Below, piece by piece: positions 9,601 through 18,206 of a stretch of DNA of 64,000 nt. Under the pieces are notes generated by a model. The model did not search any database. It was not told where the DNA came from and saw nothing but the letters and a program-made list of their open reading frames with translations. The stretch spans positions 4,101,812 through 4,165,811 of the forward strand of contig NZ_KE386491.1 in the NCBI RefSeq assembly GCF_000427405.1. The letters are read 5' to 3'. The stretch's first letter is position 1. Every line of letters starts with the position of its first letter. The translations under genes and the position numbers were made by a program. This stretch comes from Flectobacillus major DSM 103. Lineage in GTDB: Bacteria; Bacteroidota; Bacteroidia; Cytophagales; Spirosomataceae.

Positions 9601-12223
9601 TTTTACCTTTGGCAGTAACAGGCTGGCCATCTTTGTTGAGTGCAACCAACGGAATTTGGACAGGGGTATTTGTACCAATATAGCTGTCGGCCATACCAAT
9701 CCCATAAAATACCGATTGGGTAAAAATATCAAGGCGTTTGAGGCGATTGACAGGGCGACCAGTTTCATCAAAAACAGTTACATACGTTTTGCCTTCCAAA
9801 ACGCCCATATCGGACAGAGTGGCAGGTACTTGAAAACTTTCGGAAGCCAGCCCGCTTTCGTTGGTAACACCTTGGCGAGTAATAGCTTCAAAATTGGTAT
9901 TGTCTTGAATATCGAAGATAAATTGGGAATAGGCTTTGGGTAAAAATGCTTTTCGTGCCAGCTTAAACTCCATTTCATAGTTTCGGTTAGATGCAGGTGG
10001 CCCAAATAAATTTTGAGCAAAAGCATTTACCTGAATACTTTCTCCATTTTTAAAAAATTCTTTAGAGGTCTTGATGTCTACTTTGATGCGGTCGGGCATA
10101 AATTCCTCAATAGCAATATTGCGAGAGGTCAGGAGTACATCGTTGCCATTCAATACTTCGGCTATATATGTACCCGTAACACTAGAGCGGTCGGTAGGAA
10201 TAGATACATCAACAGCACCTTGCTGATTGGTTTCTAAGCGAAAAGTGCGGTATTCTTTGCCATTGGGTAGCATCAGCCGAACTTTAACAGGAATCGAACC
10301 TACTGATTTCCATTGTTGGTTGCGGATAATTGTATTCAGATGAATCGTTTCGCCAGGGCGATAAATATCTCGGTCGCCATAAATGAAAGCTTCAAATCCT
10401 GATATATTGTCTCGTTTACCCTCAACCTCAAATCGGGAAGTTTCTACTGCTGTATCGTCAAGGAACAAGTAGTTGAAGTCTTCTTCGGTATGAGCCGTAA
10501 TCATGGCTATTTTGAAGCCAGATTTTTTGAAATCTTTAAAAGAAACAACACCTTTAGAATCAGTTTTGAGTTTCTGAACCGTTTGATTATTGCTAGATAC
10601 CAATGTAACTTCAACATTGGCAATGGGTTCGGTAGTTTTGATAGAGTTGGCAAAAACAAATAGCTCGTTGTCTGATTGTTTGGTAATAAGGCCAATATCC
10701 GAAATACTCACCAGTTTGGTGGCATTGCGGAAATATTCATCCGTCGAATTGATACTTACCAAGTAAATCCCCCGAATATTATTTTGGTCGGGCAAAGAAA
10801 GGTTCAAGGCTCGTATGCCTTTGGCTTTAGGTAGATTGGTTGTTTCGACGGTTTTATTAACAATTATATCTGAGTATAATCCTGACTCGTCTTCGTAATA
10901 CACATAGTTTTTTCCTGAATTATTGGCCGATTCATTATCATAATCATAGTCTTCATATCTGTTTTGACGAAGGAAATTAAGGATATTATTTTCGTATATT
11001 TTAGCTACTTTGACATTTACCCTTGGAATATTGACAATGTTGATAGCAACATTTTTATTCCCTTTTGAGGTTAAATAAACAGCCTTTTTATTCAGAAAAG
11101 CTACCGATGCGGGCATCTCACCAAAATAAATATCTTTGGTATATACATCTTCTAGGTTTGCACCCAAAACACCCTTTGTTTTTTCATTGATGCTAAGAAT
11201 ATAATTATCGGTTTCATTGAAATCGCCCGAAATAATAAATCCATTTTCGATAAGCTCCGTTTTGGTGCTGATTATGGTATTTTGTTGGGGTTTCTTCTCG
11301 GCGATAGCCTTTTCGATGGGATTGCCCAACGAGTCATATTCTATAGCAGTATCTTCTTCCCGAGTAGCTTCTGCAAGGCCATTGATACTAATCTGGTAAG
11401 CATCTTTGAGGTTTTCGGCAACAATAGCCTGATTAAACACAACCTTAATAAATCCTTGATTATTGTTGAAGCCATGTTCTACTGCCAGTACTTCTAAATT
11501 CTTTGGGTCGGGAAGTACCACTTTATTAGTAATGTCGTCGGGTGTTGTAAACTTAGAAGCAGGTAACGAAAGCCCTTTTTCTAATTTTATTGCCAAAGTT
11601 TGGTTGTCGGCAGGAGCAAGGTCTTTTAGGCGAACCACCACACTCGAAGTAGCTACCGATTGGTTAATTAGGGCGGTTAAAGATTTGTCATCGTTTGTCT
11701 GAATAGATAACATTTTAGCTACTTCCTGTGGGTTGACAGGATAGTTGAAATTGAGCTTGAGCATGGCAATACCCTGTCCATTTTCACGAGATTTTGCCCA
11801 AAAAGACTCTATTTGGTCTAGCTTGAGATAGGGCGTATGAAAACTAATTTCGTCGGTATCTAACTCGTACGATTCTTTGGCCTTGTTAAGTACCAATTTA
11901 GATACCTCGGCCTTGTATTCGGTGGCAGGCTCAAAACCAACGGCTGGCGAAAAAATAAGTTCGTTGGGGGCTGTCCATTTGTATTTGCCTTCTATTTTGG
12001 GCGAAAACTCAATATATTCAGTCGAAAACCAAGTATTTAGTTCCGAAGCTGGTACAAGGTCTTTGTTGAAAGTAAATACCAAATTTTGTGTTTGCTCAAT
12101 TTCATCCTCAAAATTGTGACTAGCAACTTTGACATCGCCAAACTGAGAACAAGAAAAGCACAAACAGCACAGAATAGGAACAATCAATAATAGCGGTTTG
12201 CTAATGGAAAAGAAGATTTTCAT
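6698..12223 (-). CDS. Alpha-2-macroglobulin family lipoprotein (YfaS-like)
   Basis: A very large 1841-residue protein with an N-terminal lipoprotein signal ending at Cys25 (CFSC), so it is probably anchored in an envelope membrane. Repeated macroglobulin/MG beta domains fill the first two thirds. The thioester motif PHGCIEQ is at Cys1380-Gln1383, inside the alpha-helical toroid region. Bacterial homologues trap attacking proteases through this reactive thioester. The C-terminal part holds the receptor-like domain (ITDMLPAGLEIENPR). No penicillin-binding protein 1C gene is adjacent, although that is the frequent partner elsewhere. Reading frame is uninterrupted over 5.5 kb. Confidence 0.92.
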   Translation of the reverse strand: MKIFFSISKPLLLIVPILCCLCFSCSQFGDVKVASHNFEDEIEQTQNLVFTFNKDLVPASELNTWFSTEYIEFSPKIEGKYKWTAPNELIFSPAVGFEPATEYKAEVSKLVLNKAKESYELDTDEISFHTPYLKLDQIESFWAKSRENGQGIAMLKLNFNYPVNPQEVAKMLSIQTNDDKSLTALINQSVATSSVVVRLKDLAPADNQTLAIKLEKGLSLPASKFTTPDDITNKVVLPDPKNLEVLAVEHGFNNNQGFIKVVFNQAIVAENLKDAYQISINGLAEATREEDTAIEYDSLGNPIEKAIAEKKPQQNTIISTKTELIENGFIISGDFNETDNYILSINEKTKGVLGANLEDVYTKDIYFGEMPASVAFLNKKAVYLTSKGNKNVAINIVNIPRVNVKVAKIYENNILNFLRQNRYEDYDYDNESANNSGKNYVYYEDESGLYSDIIVNKTVETTNLPKAKGIRALNLSLPDQNNIRGIYLVSINSTDEYFRNATKLVSISDIGLITKQSDNELFVFANSIKTTEPIANVEVTLVSSNNQTVQKLKTDSKGVVSFKDFKKSGFKIAMITAHTEEDFNYLFLDDTAVETSRFEVEGKRDNISGFEAFIYGDRDIYRPGETIHLNTIIRNQQWKSVGSIPVKVRLMLPNGKEYRTFRLETNQQGAVDVSIPTDRSSVTGTYIAEVLNGNDVLLTSRNIAIEEFMPDRIKVDIKTSKEFFKNGESIQVNAFAQNLFGPPASNRNYEMEFKLARKAFLPKAYSQFIFDIQDNTNFEAITRQGVTNESGLASESFQVPATLSDMGVLEGKTYVTVFDETGRPVNRLKRLDIFTQSVFYGIGMADSYIGTNTPVQIPLVALNKDGQPVTAKGKIEIVRFDYQTVIERNPDKSLKYSSKKQTKVVYNRTVDFSKGQATIAYAPPISGEYEIRVHREGAKSWTAQAFYAYSWGNTENSSFEVNTEGQVTMEFDKDKYQTGDKAKVLFKTPFAGKLLVTIERNKVLEYHYLQTDKKSAELSFKVGKEHLPNVFVSATLIRPMDDSNLPLTVAHGYAAVMVEDEDTKMPVEIVAVEKSRSKTTQKIRIKTQANAELTVAIVDEGILQLKNFKTPDPHGFFYQKQALEVNSFDLYPYLFPELSIRGSSSIGGDGYDLEKRVNPLTNGRVNLVAVWSGKITSNSNGEAEVNVSIPQFSGDLRIMAVAYKDNAFGSATKNMKVADPLVISTALPRFASPNDEIQMPVNITNTTQQNASISATVSTSGGLTIGSVRQQQLVIPAEKEGRLYFSIKASPIIGTGKVVVTVNGLKEKFSESIDLTIRPSSSLIKTTTSGSISANQTVNIWAGTHDFIASSIKSTLTVSKSPMVQFFDKFEHLLGYPHGCIEQTTSKAFPQLYFRELTTLIQKGKNPYLKSGENELNPSNNVIEAIHKIESMQLPNGALAYWAGSDKESWWGTAFACHFLLEAQKADFEINNNTLGRLLEYLNNRSNKKETQSEYIYQADNSFSTRTIANRENIYGIYVLALAGKPNRAVMNYYKANESLLSLDEKYLLASAFALIGDPKSQNILLPKTYSLETTERQTGGSFSSPIRNLALVLNTLIDTDPQNLQIPVLARLLSQSLKAQPWLSTQEEAFSFLALGKLAKKANNTQLVATIKSGTQTASFTGKDLLINHIANQSSVSTKGSGILYYFLSSEGLKTNGQVAESDNYLQVRRSYYTRSGQPIAQARFKQNELIIVKITLSSKVPAENIVITDMLPAGLEIENPRLTADRDLIWIKDQTNPEHFDIRDDRINFFTSINAQQQSFYYLVRAVSKGKFTRGPVSADAMYNGELRSYHGAGIVTVE

Positions 12224-12599
12224 TGGTTAAAAACGATTGTTTCAATCGAGAAAAGTTAAAGGTTTACTAAGGCTTACAATCAATGATTGTAGTATAATCA
12301 ATACTTGAAAGTCAGGGTTAAAGTTCTTTTGGGGAATTAACGTAAGAAGTTCCAAAATCTTTAATTGATAATCAACAAAAACGCAGAAAATATAGTAAAT
12401 GGTTGGGTTGAAAAATAGCCACAAAAGTAGTTTTTGATATTATGAGGATATTGGAATCAGTGAAATCGGCAGAAACCTTGGAGTTTTGTATAAAGAATCA
12501 ACCATTCATCACAAAAAAAAGCAAATCGAAACCTATGTATAGGATCTGATGTTTTCAGAACAGAGCTAAATCAAAACGCATTATTTTAGAAAATATCAC
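12224..12599. other. Divergent intergenic region with one candidate minus-strand promoter
   Basis: 376 bases between two divergent starts. On the minus strand TACTTTTG (12422-12429) fits the -7 element for the alpha-2-macroglobulin gene, but no well-spaced TTG is visible. Nothing else recognised; the small frames here look non-coding. Confidence 0.4.
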
Positions 12600-13862
12600 A
12601 TGAATAAACTACTTATTATTCCTATCGTAACGGCCATTTTTTTATTAATCGATTGGTACGTTTGGCAGGCCGTTAGGGTTTCGTTTCAGAATACCTCACA
12701 AAACGTTCAGAATGGAGCAAAATATATTTTTTGGGGAGTCAGTGCTATTACCATCGTAGGTATGTGGCTTTACAACTTTACCAATCCCGACTGGTTGGGT
12801 AAGAGCCTCAGAACATGGATTATGGTAGGCGTATTTATGAATTATTTCTCCAAAATCTTTGTCATATTGTTTTTATTGATTGACGACTTGGGGCGTTTGG
12901 TTCGTTGGGTTATAGCAAAGGTACAAGGTGTTTTGGCATCGCCAGTAGCTAGTAATATAGAGGCAACACCTATTTCTCGCTCAGAGTTTTTGATGAAAAC
13001 GGCCGTAGTAGCTGGTACTATTCCAGCAGTAGCAATGACTTGGGGGATTTTGTCTGGTGCACACGATTATCGTGTTCGAAAAGTGAAATTAGCCTTGAAA
13101 AACTTGCCGAAAGAGTTTGAGGGCTTAACGATTGCCCAAATTTCGGATATACACTCTGGAAGTTTTTTCAACAAAGTAGCTGTAAAGGGAGGTATCGAAA
13201 TGTTGCTTAATCAAAAACCTGATATGGTGTTTTTTACGGGCGATTTAGTCAATAACAAAGCCTCGGAAGTACAAGAATATATTGATATTTTTAGTAAAAT
13301 AAAAGCTCCTCTGGGTGTGTTTTCTACGCTTGGCAATCATGATTATGGCGACTATGTACAGTGGGCAAGCCCTGCGGCAAAGGCCCAAAATCTAAAAGAC
13401 CTCAATAGGGCACATAAAGTATTAGGATGGGATGTCCTAAACGATGAAAACCGCTTTATAGAGCAAAATGGTGAAAAACTTGCTATTATTGGCGTACAAA
13501 ATATTAGTGGACAGGCTCGTTTCCATACCTATGGCGATTTGTCGAAGGCAGTACAGGGAACAGATGAAGCTGCGGTAAAATTACTGTTGTCTCATGACCC
13601 AACGCATTGGGATAGTGAGGTTAATAAAAAGTTTAAAGATATCGACGTAATGTTTTCGGGGCACACCCATGGTACTCAGTTTGGTATTACAGTAGGTGAT
13701 GTAACGTGGTCGCCAGCACAATATGCTTATAAGCAATGGGCTGGGTTGTATGAAGAAGGCAATCAAAAGCTTTATGTAAACAGAGGTTATGGTTATATTG
13801 GTTATCCTGGGCGTGTAGGAATGCCACCCGAAATAACACTTTTTGAACTAAAAAGAGCATAA
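12600..13862 (+). CDS. Membrane-bound metallophosphoesterase (YkuE/YaeI type)
   Basis: 420 residues. Transmembrane segments occupy the first ~115 residues and another hydrophobic stretch lies near 135-155. A calcineurin-like phosphoesterase domain follows with its full metal set: D183-x-H185, D215 in GDLVNN, GNHD at 245-248, LLSHDP, and GHTHG with H355 and H357. Family members hydrolyse phosphate esters such as UDP-diacylglucosamine or other envelope lipids on the outer face; the substrate here is not known. It is transcribed alone, with repeat element A just after its stop acting as terminator. Confidence 0.9.
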   Translation: MNKLLIIPIVTAIFLLIDWYVWQAVRVSFQNTSQNVQNGAKYIFWGVSAITIVGMWLYNFTNPDWLGKSLRTWIMVGVFMNYFSKIFVILFLLIDDLGRLVRWVIAKVQGVLASPVASNIEATPISRSEFLMKTAVVAGTIPAVAMTWGILSGAHDYRVRKVKLALKNLPKEFEGLTIAQISDIHSGSFFNKVAVKGGIEMLLNQKPDMVFFTGDLVNNKASEVQEYIDIFSKIKAPLGVFSTLGNHDYGDYVQWASPAAKAQNLKDLNRAHKVLGWDVLNDENRFIEQNGEKLAIIGVQNISGQARFHTYGDLSKAVQGTDEAAVKLLLSHDPTHWDSEVNKKFKDIDVMFSGHTHGTQFGITVGDVTWSPAQYAYKQWAGLYEEGNQKLYVNRGYGYIGYPGRVGMPPEITLFELKRA

Positions 13863-13871
13863 AGCTACCAG

Positions 13872-14039
13872 CATGAGTCATCCCGCATTTGGAGATAATT
13901 TGCAATAGAGACCTCTTGTGTGTATTTATTGGAAAAACACACACAACTGTTAGGCATTTATTGACTATTAATCAAACAAGGCGGTCGAAAAACTAATTTC
14001 GACCGCCTTGTTTTTTCTAAAAATTTGGGATGATTTATG
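13872..14039 (+). repeat. Terminator-bearing repeat element, copy A (168 bp)
   Basis: It begins with CATGAGTCATCCC nine bases after the metallophosphoesterase stop and ends with the inverted relative GGGATGATTTATG. Inside, next to the left end, is GAGACC, shared with copies B and D read in reverse. The core is a 14-bp perfect hairpin followed by T6. Shorter than B and D, so probably an internal-deletion version. Confidence 0.7.
13977..14016 (+). terminator. Hairpin terminator inside repeat element A
   Basis: A 14-bp perfect stem (13977-13990 with 13997-14010; core GGCGGTCGAAA / TTTCGACCGCC), a 6-base loop and a T6 run. It terminates the metallophosphoesterase transcript. On the other strand the T run is poor. 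Confidence 0.85.
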
Positions 14040-14080
14040 TTTTCATGTTAGATTTCAAAATCACTGATGTTGGTTTTGTA

Positions 14081-15289
14081 CTAGAAGTTGAATTGAGCCT
14101 GTAAACGTAACAAATTTCCCTTCTGTTGATTATCGGGTAGGTTGGCATCTTCAAAAGTTCTATCCGAAATGGTATAAACAGCCGTAAGTTCAAAATAGCT
14201 TTTTAGTTGCCATTCTGCACCAATTTCAAGGTCTTTGACCAAATAACTACGAGCATCAATCTCATGCTTTTTTCCGCCTTGATAGTATTGGTATCTTACA
14301 AAAGGTGTAATGTAGTTCTCGTCTATCTTTTTTCTCCACATCAGTTGGGCATATCCGCCTTGTAGTTTTTTATGTTCGGTAGTCATTGTATTCGGATTAA
14401 ATTCTGGCCCTTCACCTATATTATATTCTGCCTGAAAACCTATTGGCTGAGGATACACCACAAGTGTACCTGCAATACGGCGGTCGTTGAATGAAACGTT
14501 CTTCGCATTGTTTTTGGCATGTTTTTCTATAACATATTGTCCAGAATAGGCTTGAAGGCTAGTTTCTATAATTTGTCCACTTTTTAATTTAAAAGGGTAA
14601 GTAATTCTTGAAACAATATGGGGTTGATTATTCATTTCGGCTCTATTAGAATTTTGTCCATTATAAACCCCAAAGGCAAATACACCATAGTCGCCACTAC
14701 CCTTTAGTCCCGATGATACCAAGTATGAAAAACGTTCTCTAATCTTGGTGGGAGCCCAGTAGAAAAATACACCAAGGTCACGTTCGTTTGCCACAGGGCT
14801 GTTGGTTGGGTCGGCACGGTCGAGCGACAAGCGGTTTTGCGAAGATTGCATATTTTCAAAGCCATAAGGAACTTTACTTTGTCCAAAGCGTAGGCGATAC
14901 TCTTTGTGGGTATCCAAGGCTAAGTCAAAGTAAGCATCTCGAATTTGAAGGGCATGCTGGAATGTACCACTAACATTGGAGGCAAAGTCGGGCTGAACGT
15001 AAATATATAGACGGTCGGATATATCGCCAGATAAAATTAAACGACCACGACGTATAAAAAAGCCACCGTTTTCGCCCCAAGACCTGTCACATTGTTCGCA
15101 TTTTAGCTTTTCGTTGGTTTCCAACAAGCGATTATAACGAATTTGGGCGTACCCTCTGAGCGATATTTTTTCATACCACTTCTTGTTTGGAGCTTCCTTT
15201 TTGATGTCGGATGCTACAAATTGGGCAATAGTTTCTACATTGATGATACAACATATCATCAAGATACCAAGTCCTTTAAACGTTTTCAT
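14081..15289 (-). CDS. Phosphate-selective porin O/P family protein
   Basis: 402 residues from the methionine of MKTFKGLGIL, chosen because it starts a clean signal peptide (cleavage probably after ETIAQ); the open frame extends 10 codons further up. The mature protein begins with a strand reading ISLRGYAQIRYN, then FFIRRGRLILSGDISDRLYIYVQPDF, the hallmark of OprO/OprP barrels, and ends in a terminal phenylalanine strand (LRLQAQFNF). Such porins pass phosphate or polyphosphate through the outer membrane. It lies near a PiT phosphate permease, which supports a phosphate role. A Cys pair (CEQC) near residue 64 is unusual for a porin. Confidence 0.85.
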   Translation of the reverse strand: MKTFKGLGILMICCIINVETIAQFVASDIKKEAPNKKWYEKISLRGYAQIRYNRLLETNEKLKCEQCDRSWGENGGFFIRRGRLILSGDISDRLYIYVQPDFASNVSGTFQHALQIRDAYFDLALDTHKEYRLRFGQSKVPYGFENMQSSQNRLSLDRADPTNSPVANERDLGVFFYWAPTKIRERFSYLVSSGLKGSGDYGVFAFGVYNGQNSNRAEMNNQPHIVSRITYPFKLKSGQIIETSLQAYSGQYVIEKHAKNNAKNVSFNDRRIAGTLVVYPQPIGFQAEYNIGEGPEFNPNTMTTEHKKLQGGYAQLMWRKKIDENYITPFVRYQYYQGGKKHEIDARSYLVKDLEIGAEWQLKSYFELTAVYTISDRTFEDANLPDNQQKGNLLRLQAQFNF

Positions 15290-15507
15290 AAGATGGGCTA
15301 CCGTATTGCTTTTAACCAACGATAAATCATGAAATTAGTGTCGTCAAGCTAAAATTTGGGCAAAAACAAGACAGAACACGAAAATGTATCTTCGATAAGT
15401 AAAAGCAATACAGGCATATTATTATTATGTATGTGATTTAGTATTTAGTAAGTAAAATGAGTGATTGGGTATTATCAAGATTACTTACTACTCTTAATGG
15501 TATTAGA

Positions 15508-16344
15508 TTACTTTTTGCTTGAAAATAATTGTTCAAAATTGTTGACAGCTAAATTTAACTGTAAGATATTATTGATTTCAACATTGTCTTTGTTGGCGTT
15601 GTTGAAACGATAAATAGTTTGTTGCATATAACCAGCCTCTACCGACAAAAATTTGTTGAATTTATATCCTAGACCAATTAAGACACGGTTTTGGTCGAGT
15701 AAATTGAGATTTGCAACATTTTTGCCTGCATTGATAAATAACTCATTATAGGCTTGAGCATATAATGTTTTGTCGTCCATTTTGGCATGGTTGATAGGAA
15801 GAGTCATTTTTAATTGGTATCTAAAACGCTCACGGAAAGTAGCATTAGTAAAATCGCCACCATACAAAAAGCTTTTATCATCAACGCTTTCATTTTGACC
15901 GAGCCATCTGAATTCATAGCGGAAGCGGTTGTCGATTTTTAAACGGCCAATATTTTGAGTCAAGATTACTTGTGGTGAAATACGGTATTCGGCAAAAAAA
16001 GCGGAAGGAGCACCATCTTTAAAGCGGTTTGTGCCTATCCAGCCAAAAGGCATTAACGAGAAGCGAACGTTAGGATTCATTTGGAAGTGAACCCAAGGTC
16101 TAAAAACGTGCTGATTGAGATTATGATATGGGTTTCCTGTGGTGGTAGCCTCGTTGTAGTCTCCTTGCATATCTTGGCGACGTTGTTGGTTTTCGAGTTG
16201 CCACGAAAATTTTCCAGCAATTTTTCCAGAGATATTTAAGTCTGTCCATCCGTTAGCAATATGATAATACTGCCTTGGGTTTTGAGCAAAAGACAAAGCA
16301 GTAGCTAATAACGGCAAGATTGCCGTTAGGAAAGTCTTTTTCAT
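15508..16344 (-). CDS. DUF2490 family secreted protein
   Basis: 278 residues with a signal peptide ending at about SFAQ-NP. The text matches the DUF2490 pattern: an early W-x-D-L-N strand, ENQQRRQDM, FRPWVHFQ, then RLKIDNRFRYEFRW and a final block with FLSVEAGYMQQ. This is a barrel-like outer-membrane family of unknown function common in Bacteroidota. It sits between a porin and a phosphate permease, all on the same strand, which suggests a part in phosphate uptake (inference). The PiT gene upstream has its own terminator, so this gene is probably transcribed separately. Confidence 0.8.
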   Translation of the reverse strand: MKKTFLTAILPLLATALSFAQNPRQYYHIANGWTDLNISGKIAGKFSWQLENQQRRQDMQGDYNEATTTGNPYHNLNQHVFRPWVHFQMNPNVRFSLMPFGWIGTNRFKDGAPSAFFAEYRISPQVILTQNIGRLKIDNRFRYEFRWLGQNESVDDKSFLYGGDFTNATFRERFRYQLKMTLPINHAKMDDKTLYAQAYNELFINAGKNVANLNLLDQNRVLIGLGYKFNKFLSVEAGYMQQTIYRFNNANKDNVEINNILQLNLAVNNFEQLFSSKK

Positions 16345-16385
16345 GATTTTGATTTTCTATATTGGTTGGTATATGTTGAAGTACT

Positions 16386-16423
16386 AAAAAAATAGTCTCA
16401 TGGCTTCAACAACCATGAGACTA
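16386..16423 (-). terminator. Terminator of the PiT transporter gene
   Basis: An 11-bp stem TAGTCTCATGG / CCATGAGACTA (16393-16403, 16413-16423), loop of 9, and T7 on the minus strand. It ends the permease transcript before the DUF2490 gene. Confidence 0.8.
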
Positions 16424-16436
16424 CCGTGCGTTTATC

Positions 16437-17888
16437 TTATCCGATAATCCAACGCAAGAAAATAAATAACGTGGCCGACAGGATAATAGTAACAGGAAGT
16501 GTTAATACCCAAGCCATAACGATATTTTTGACAGTACCGCCTTGCAAGTTTTTGATACCTTTAGATGCCACCATAGACCCAGCAATACCCGACGATAAAA
16601 CGTGCGTTGTAGAAACAGGCCATTTGTAAGCAGTAGCCAAACCAATGGTAATAGAAGCTACCAACTCGGCCGAAGCACCCTGAGCATAAGAAAGGTGTTG
16701 CTTTCCGATTTTTTCACCAATCGTTACCACAATTCTTTTCCAACCAATCATTGTTCCTAAGCCCAACGATAAAGCAATCATCCACATTACCCAAGTAGGA
16801 GCAAAGTCTGTTAAGGAAGAAAGCCCTTTGTTGGAGTTGCCAAATGTAAAGAATGGAGGTTTTTCGCCAGCAGTAGCCAACTTCAATACCTTTTTGTCAT
16901 CGGCACTCAAAGCAACAGCATCGCTTTCCGATAATTTTTTGGTATGTTTTGAAATAGCCAAAACATCTTTACGAATTTCTAGTTTTTTTTCTGTTGAAAG
17001 ATGGTCAATCAACGTTTTGTCGAGCAATATTTTGTTTAAGCCATTCGTTGCTTTAACAACTTTATTATAACTCTCTTTTTCGGTAGACGAAAGTTTGTTA
17101 GTATCTATTTTAGCTATAATCGATTGTACTTTTACTACTTCGCCCTGTAATTTGAATGGGTCAACGTCTGTATTCAAGGCAAAATAGTTAGGTAAAAAAG
17201 CAATCAAAATAAGCATTACCAAACCAATCCCTTTTTGTCCATCATTACGACCGTGGAAAAAGCTTACCAAAGTACAAGTAGTAAATAACATTGCACGAAT
17301 CCACATTGGTGGAGGTGTATCTTTTTTAGGTTCTTTGAAAATTTCTTTGTTGGCAACAGATTTTTTCAAGATATACATAAAAACAATAGCTACTGCAAAA
17401 CCAAAAAGTGGCGATAGCAAAAGAGCTTGCCCTATCTCGGTAGCTTTGTCCCAGTTTACGGTCGACAAACCCGCTTTATTTTCAGGTAATAGGGCATATC
17501 CTACACCAATACCAATGATTGAACCAATCAAAGTGTGCGATGATGACGCAGGAATACCAAAGTACCACGTACCTAAGTTCCAGATAATAGAAGCCCCTAA
17601 CATGGCTAGTGCCATCGACATGGAGTGATAAACATTGGGGTCGATGAGGAGCTCGGTGGGTAACAAACCAATGATTGACATAGTTACACCTACACCACCT
17701 GTAAGTAAACCCACAAAATTCATGAAGCCCGACCAAACAACGGCTTGTGTTGGTTTTAAGGAATTGGTATAAATAACGGTAGCAACAGCATTTGCTGTGT
17801 CGTGAAAACCATTGACAAATTCAAATGCACAAGCTAAGAATAAGCAAAGGAAGAGAAGAATGAACAAGGACGTGTCTAATCCGAACAT
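16437..17888 (-). CDS. Inorganic phosphate transporter, PiT family
   Basis: 483 residues, many transmembrane helices. Both halves of the PiT inverted repeat carry their signature: GFHDTANAVATVIYTNSLKP near residue 28, and QGASAELVASITIG...WPVSTTH near residue 430. Between them is a hydrophilic, lysine-rich helical insert of about 105 residues (around residues 240-350), longer than in E. coli PitA, probably a cytoplasmic loop. It moves phosphate with protons or sodium across the inner membrane. A full promoter lies upstream at 18027-18054. Confidence 0.93.
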   Translation of the reverse strand: MFGLDTSLFILLFLCLFLACAFEFVNGFHDTANAVATVIYTNSLKPTQAVVWSGFMNFVGLLTGGVGVTMSIIGLLPTELLIDPNVYHSMSMALAMLGASIIWNLGTWYFGIPASSSHTLIGSIIGIGVGYALLPENKAGLSTVNWDKATEIGQALLLSPLFGFAVAIVFMYILKKSVANKEIFKEPKKDTPPPMWIRAMLFTTCTLVSFFHGRNDGQKGIGLVMLILIAFLPNYFALNTDVDPFKLQGEVVKVQSIIAKIDTNKLSSTEKESYNKVVKATNGLNKILLDKTLIDHLSTEKKLEIRKDVLAISKHTKKLSESDAVALSADDKKVLKLATAGEKPPFFTFGNSNKGLSSLTDFAPTWVMWMIALSLGLGTMIGWKRIVVTIGEKIGKQHLSYAQGASAELVASITIGLATAYKWPVSTTHVLSSGIAGSMVASKGIKNLQGGTVKNIVMAWVLTLPVTIILSATLFIFLRWIIG

Positions 17889-18026
17889 AGTTTTGTAAAT
17901 TAATTTGAGATATAAGACTTGGGCTAAAAAGGAAATGATAGATAATTAGTGATTTGGGTACTAAGCCTTTTGTTTTCTTATATCGCGTATCTTTTTATAA
18001 GATTTTTCATATTGGTAATTACTGTA

Positions 18027-18054
18027 CAAAAGTAAAAATACTTATTTACGTCAA
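18027..18054 (-). promoter_or_regulatory. Promoter of the PiT gene
   Basis: On the minus strand TTG (complement of 18052-18054) and TACTTTTG (complement of 18027-18034) are 17 bases apart. The 5' leader would be about 130 bases. The rest of the 17889-18206 gap shows nothing further. Confidence 0.6.
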
Positions 18055-18206
18055 TGTTAAGGAATTGTTAAATTTGGTAACATTAGGATAATTGCTTGAT
18101 TTTAAGTTTTATAATATAATTTTTTGTGGGTTCTCTATTATTTTACAAATATATTGCTGTCTTGAATCTAAAATAGCTTATTCTTTATGCTAATGCCTTT
18201 CCCACT

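Noticed and set aside
9422-9943. 173-codon frame antisense to the alpha-2-macroglobulin gene
   Set aside because: Long by chance opposite a 5.5-kb gene; repetitive low-information text and no recognisable motif.
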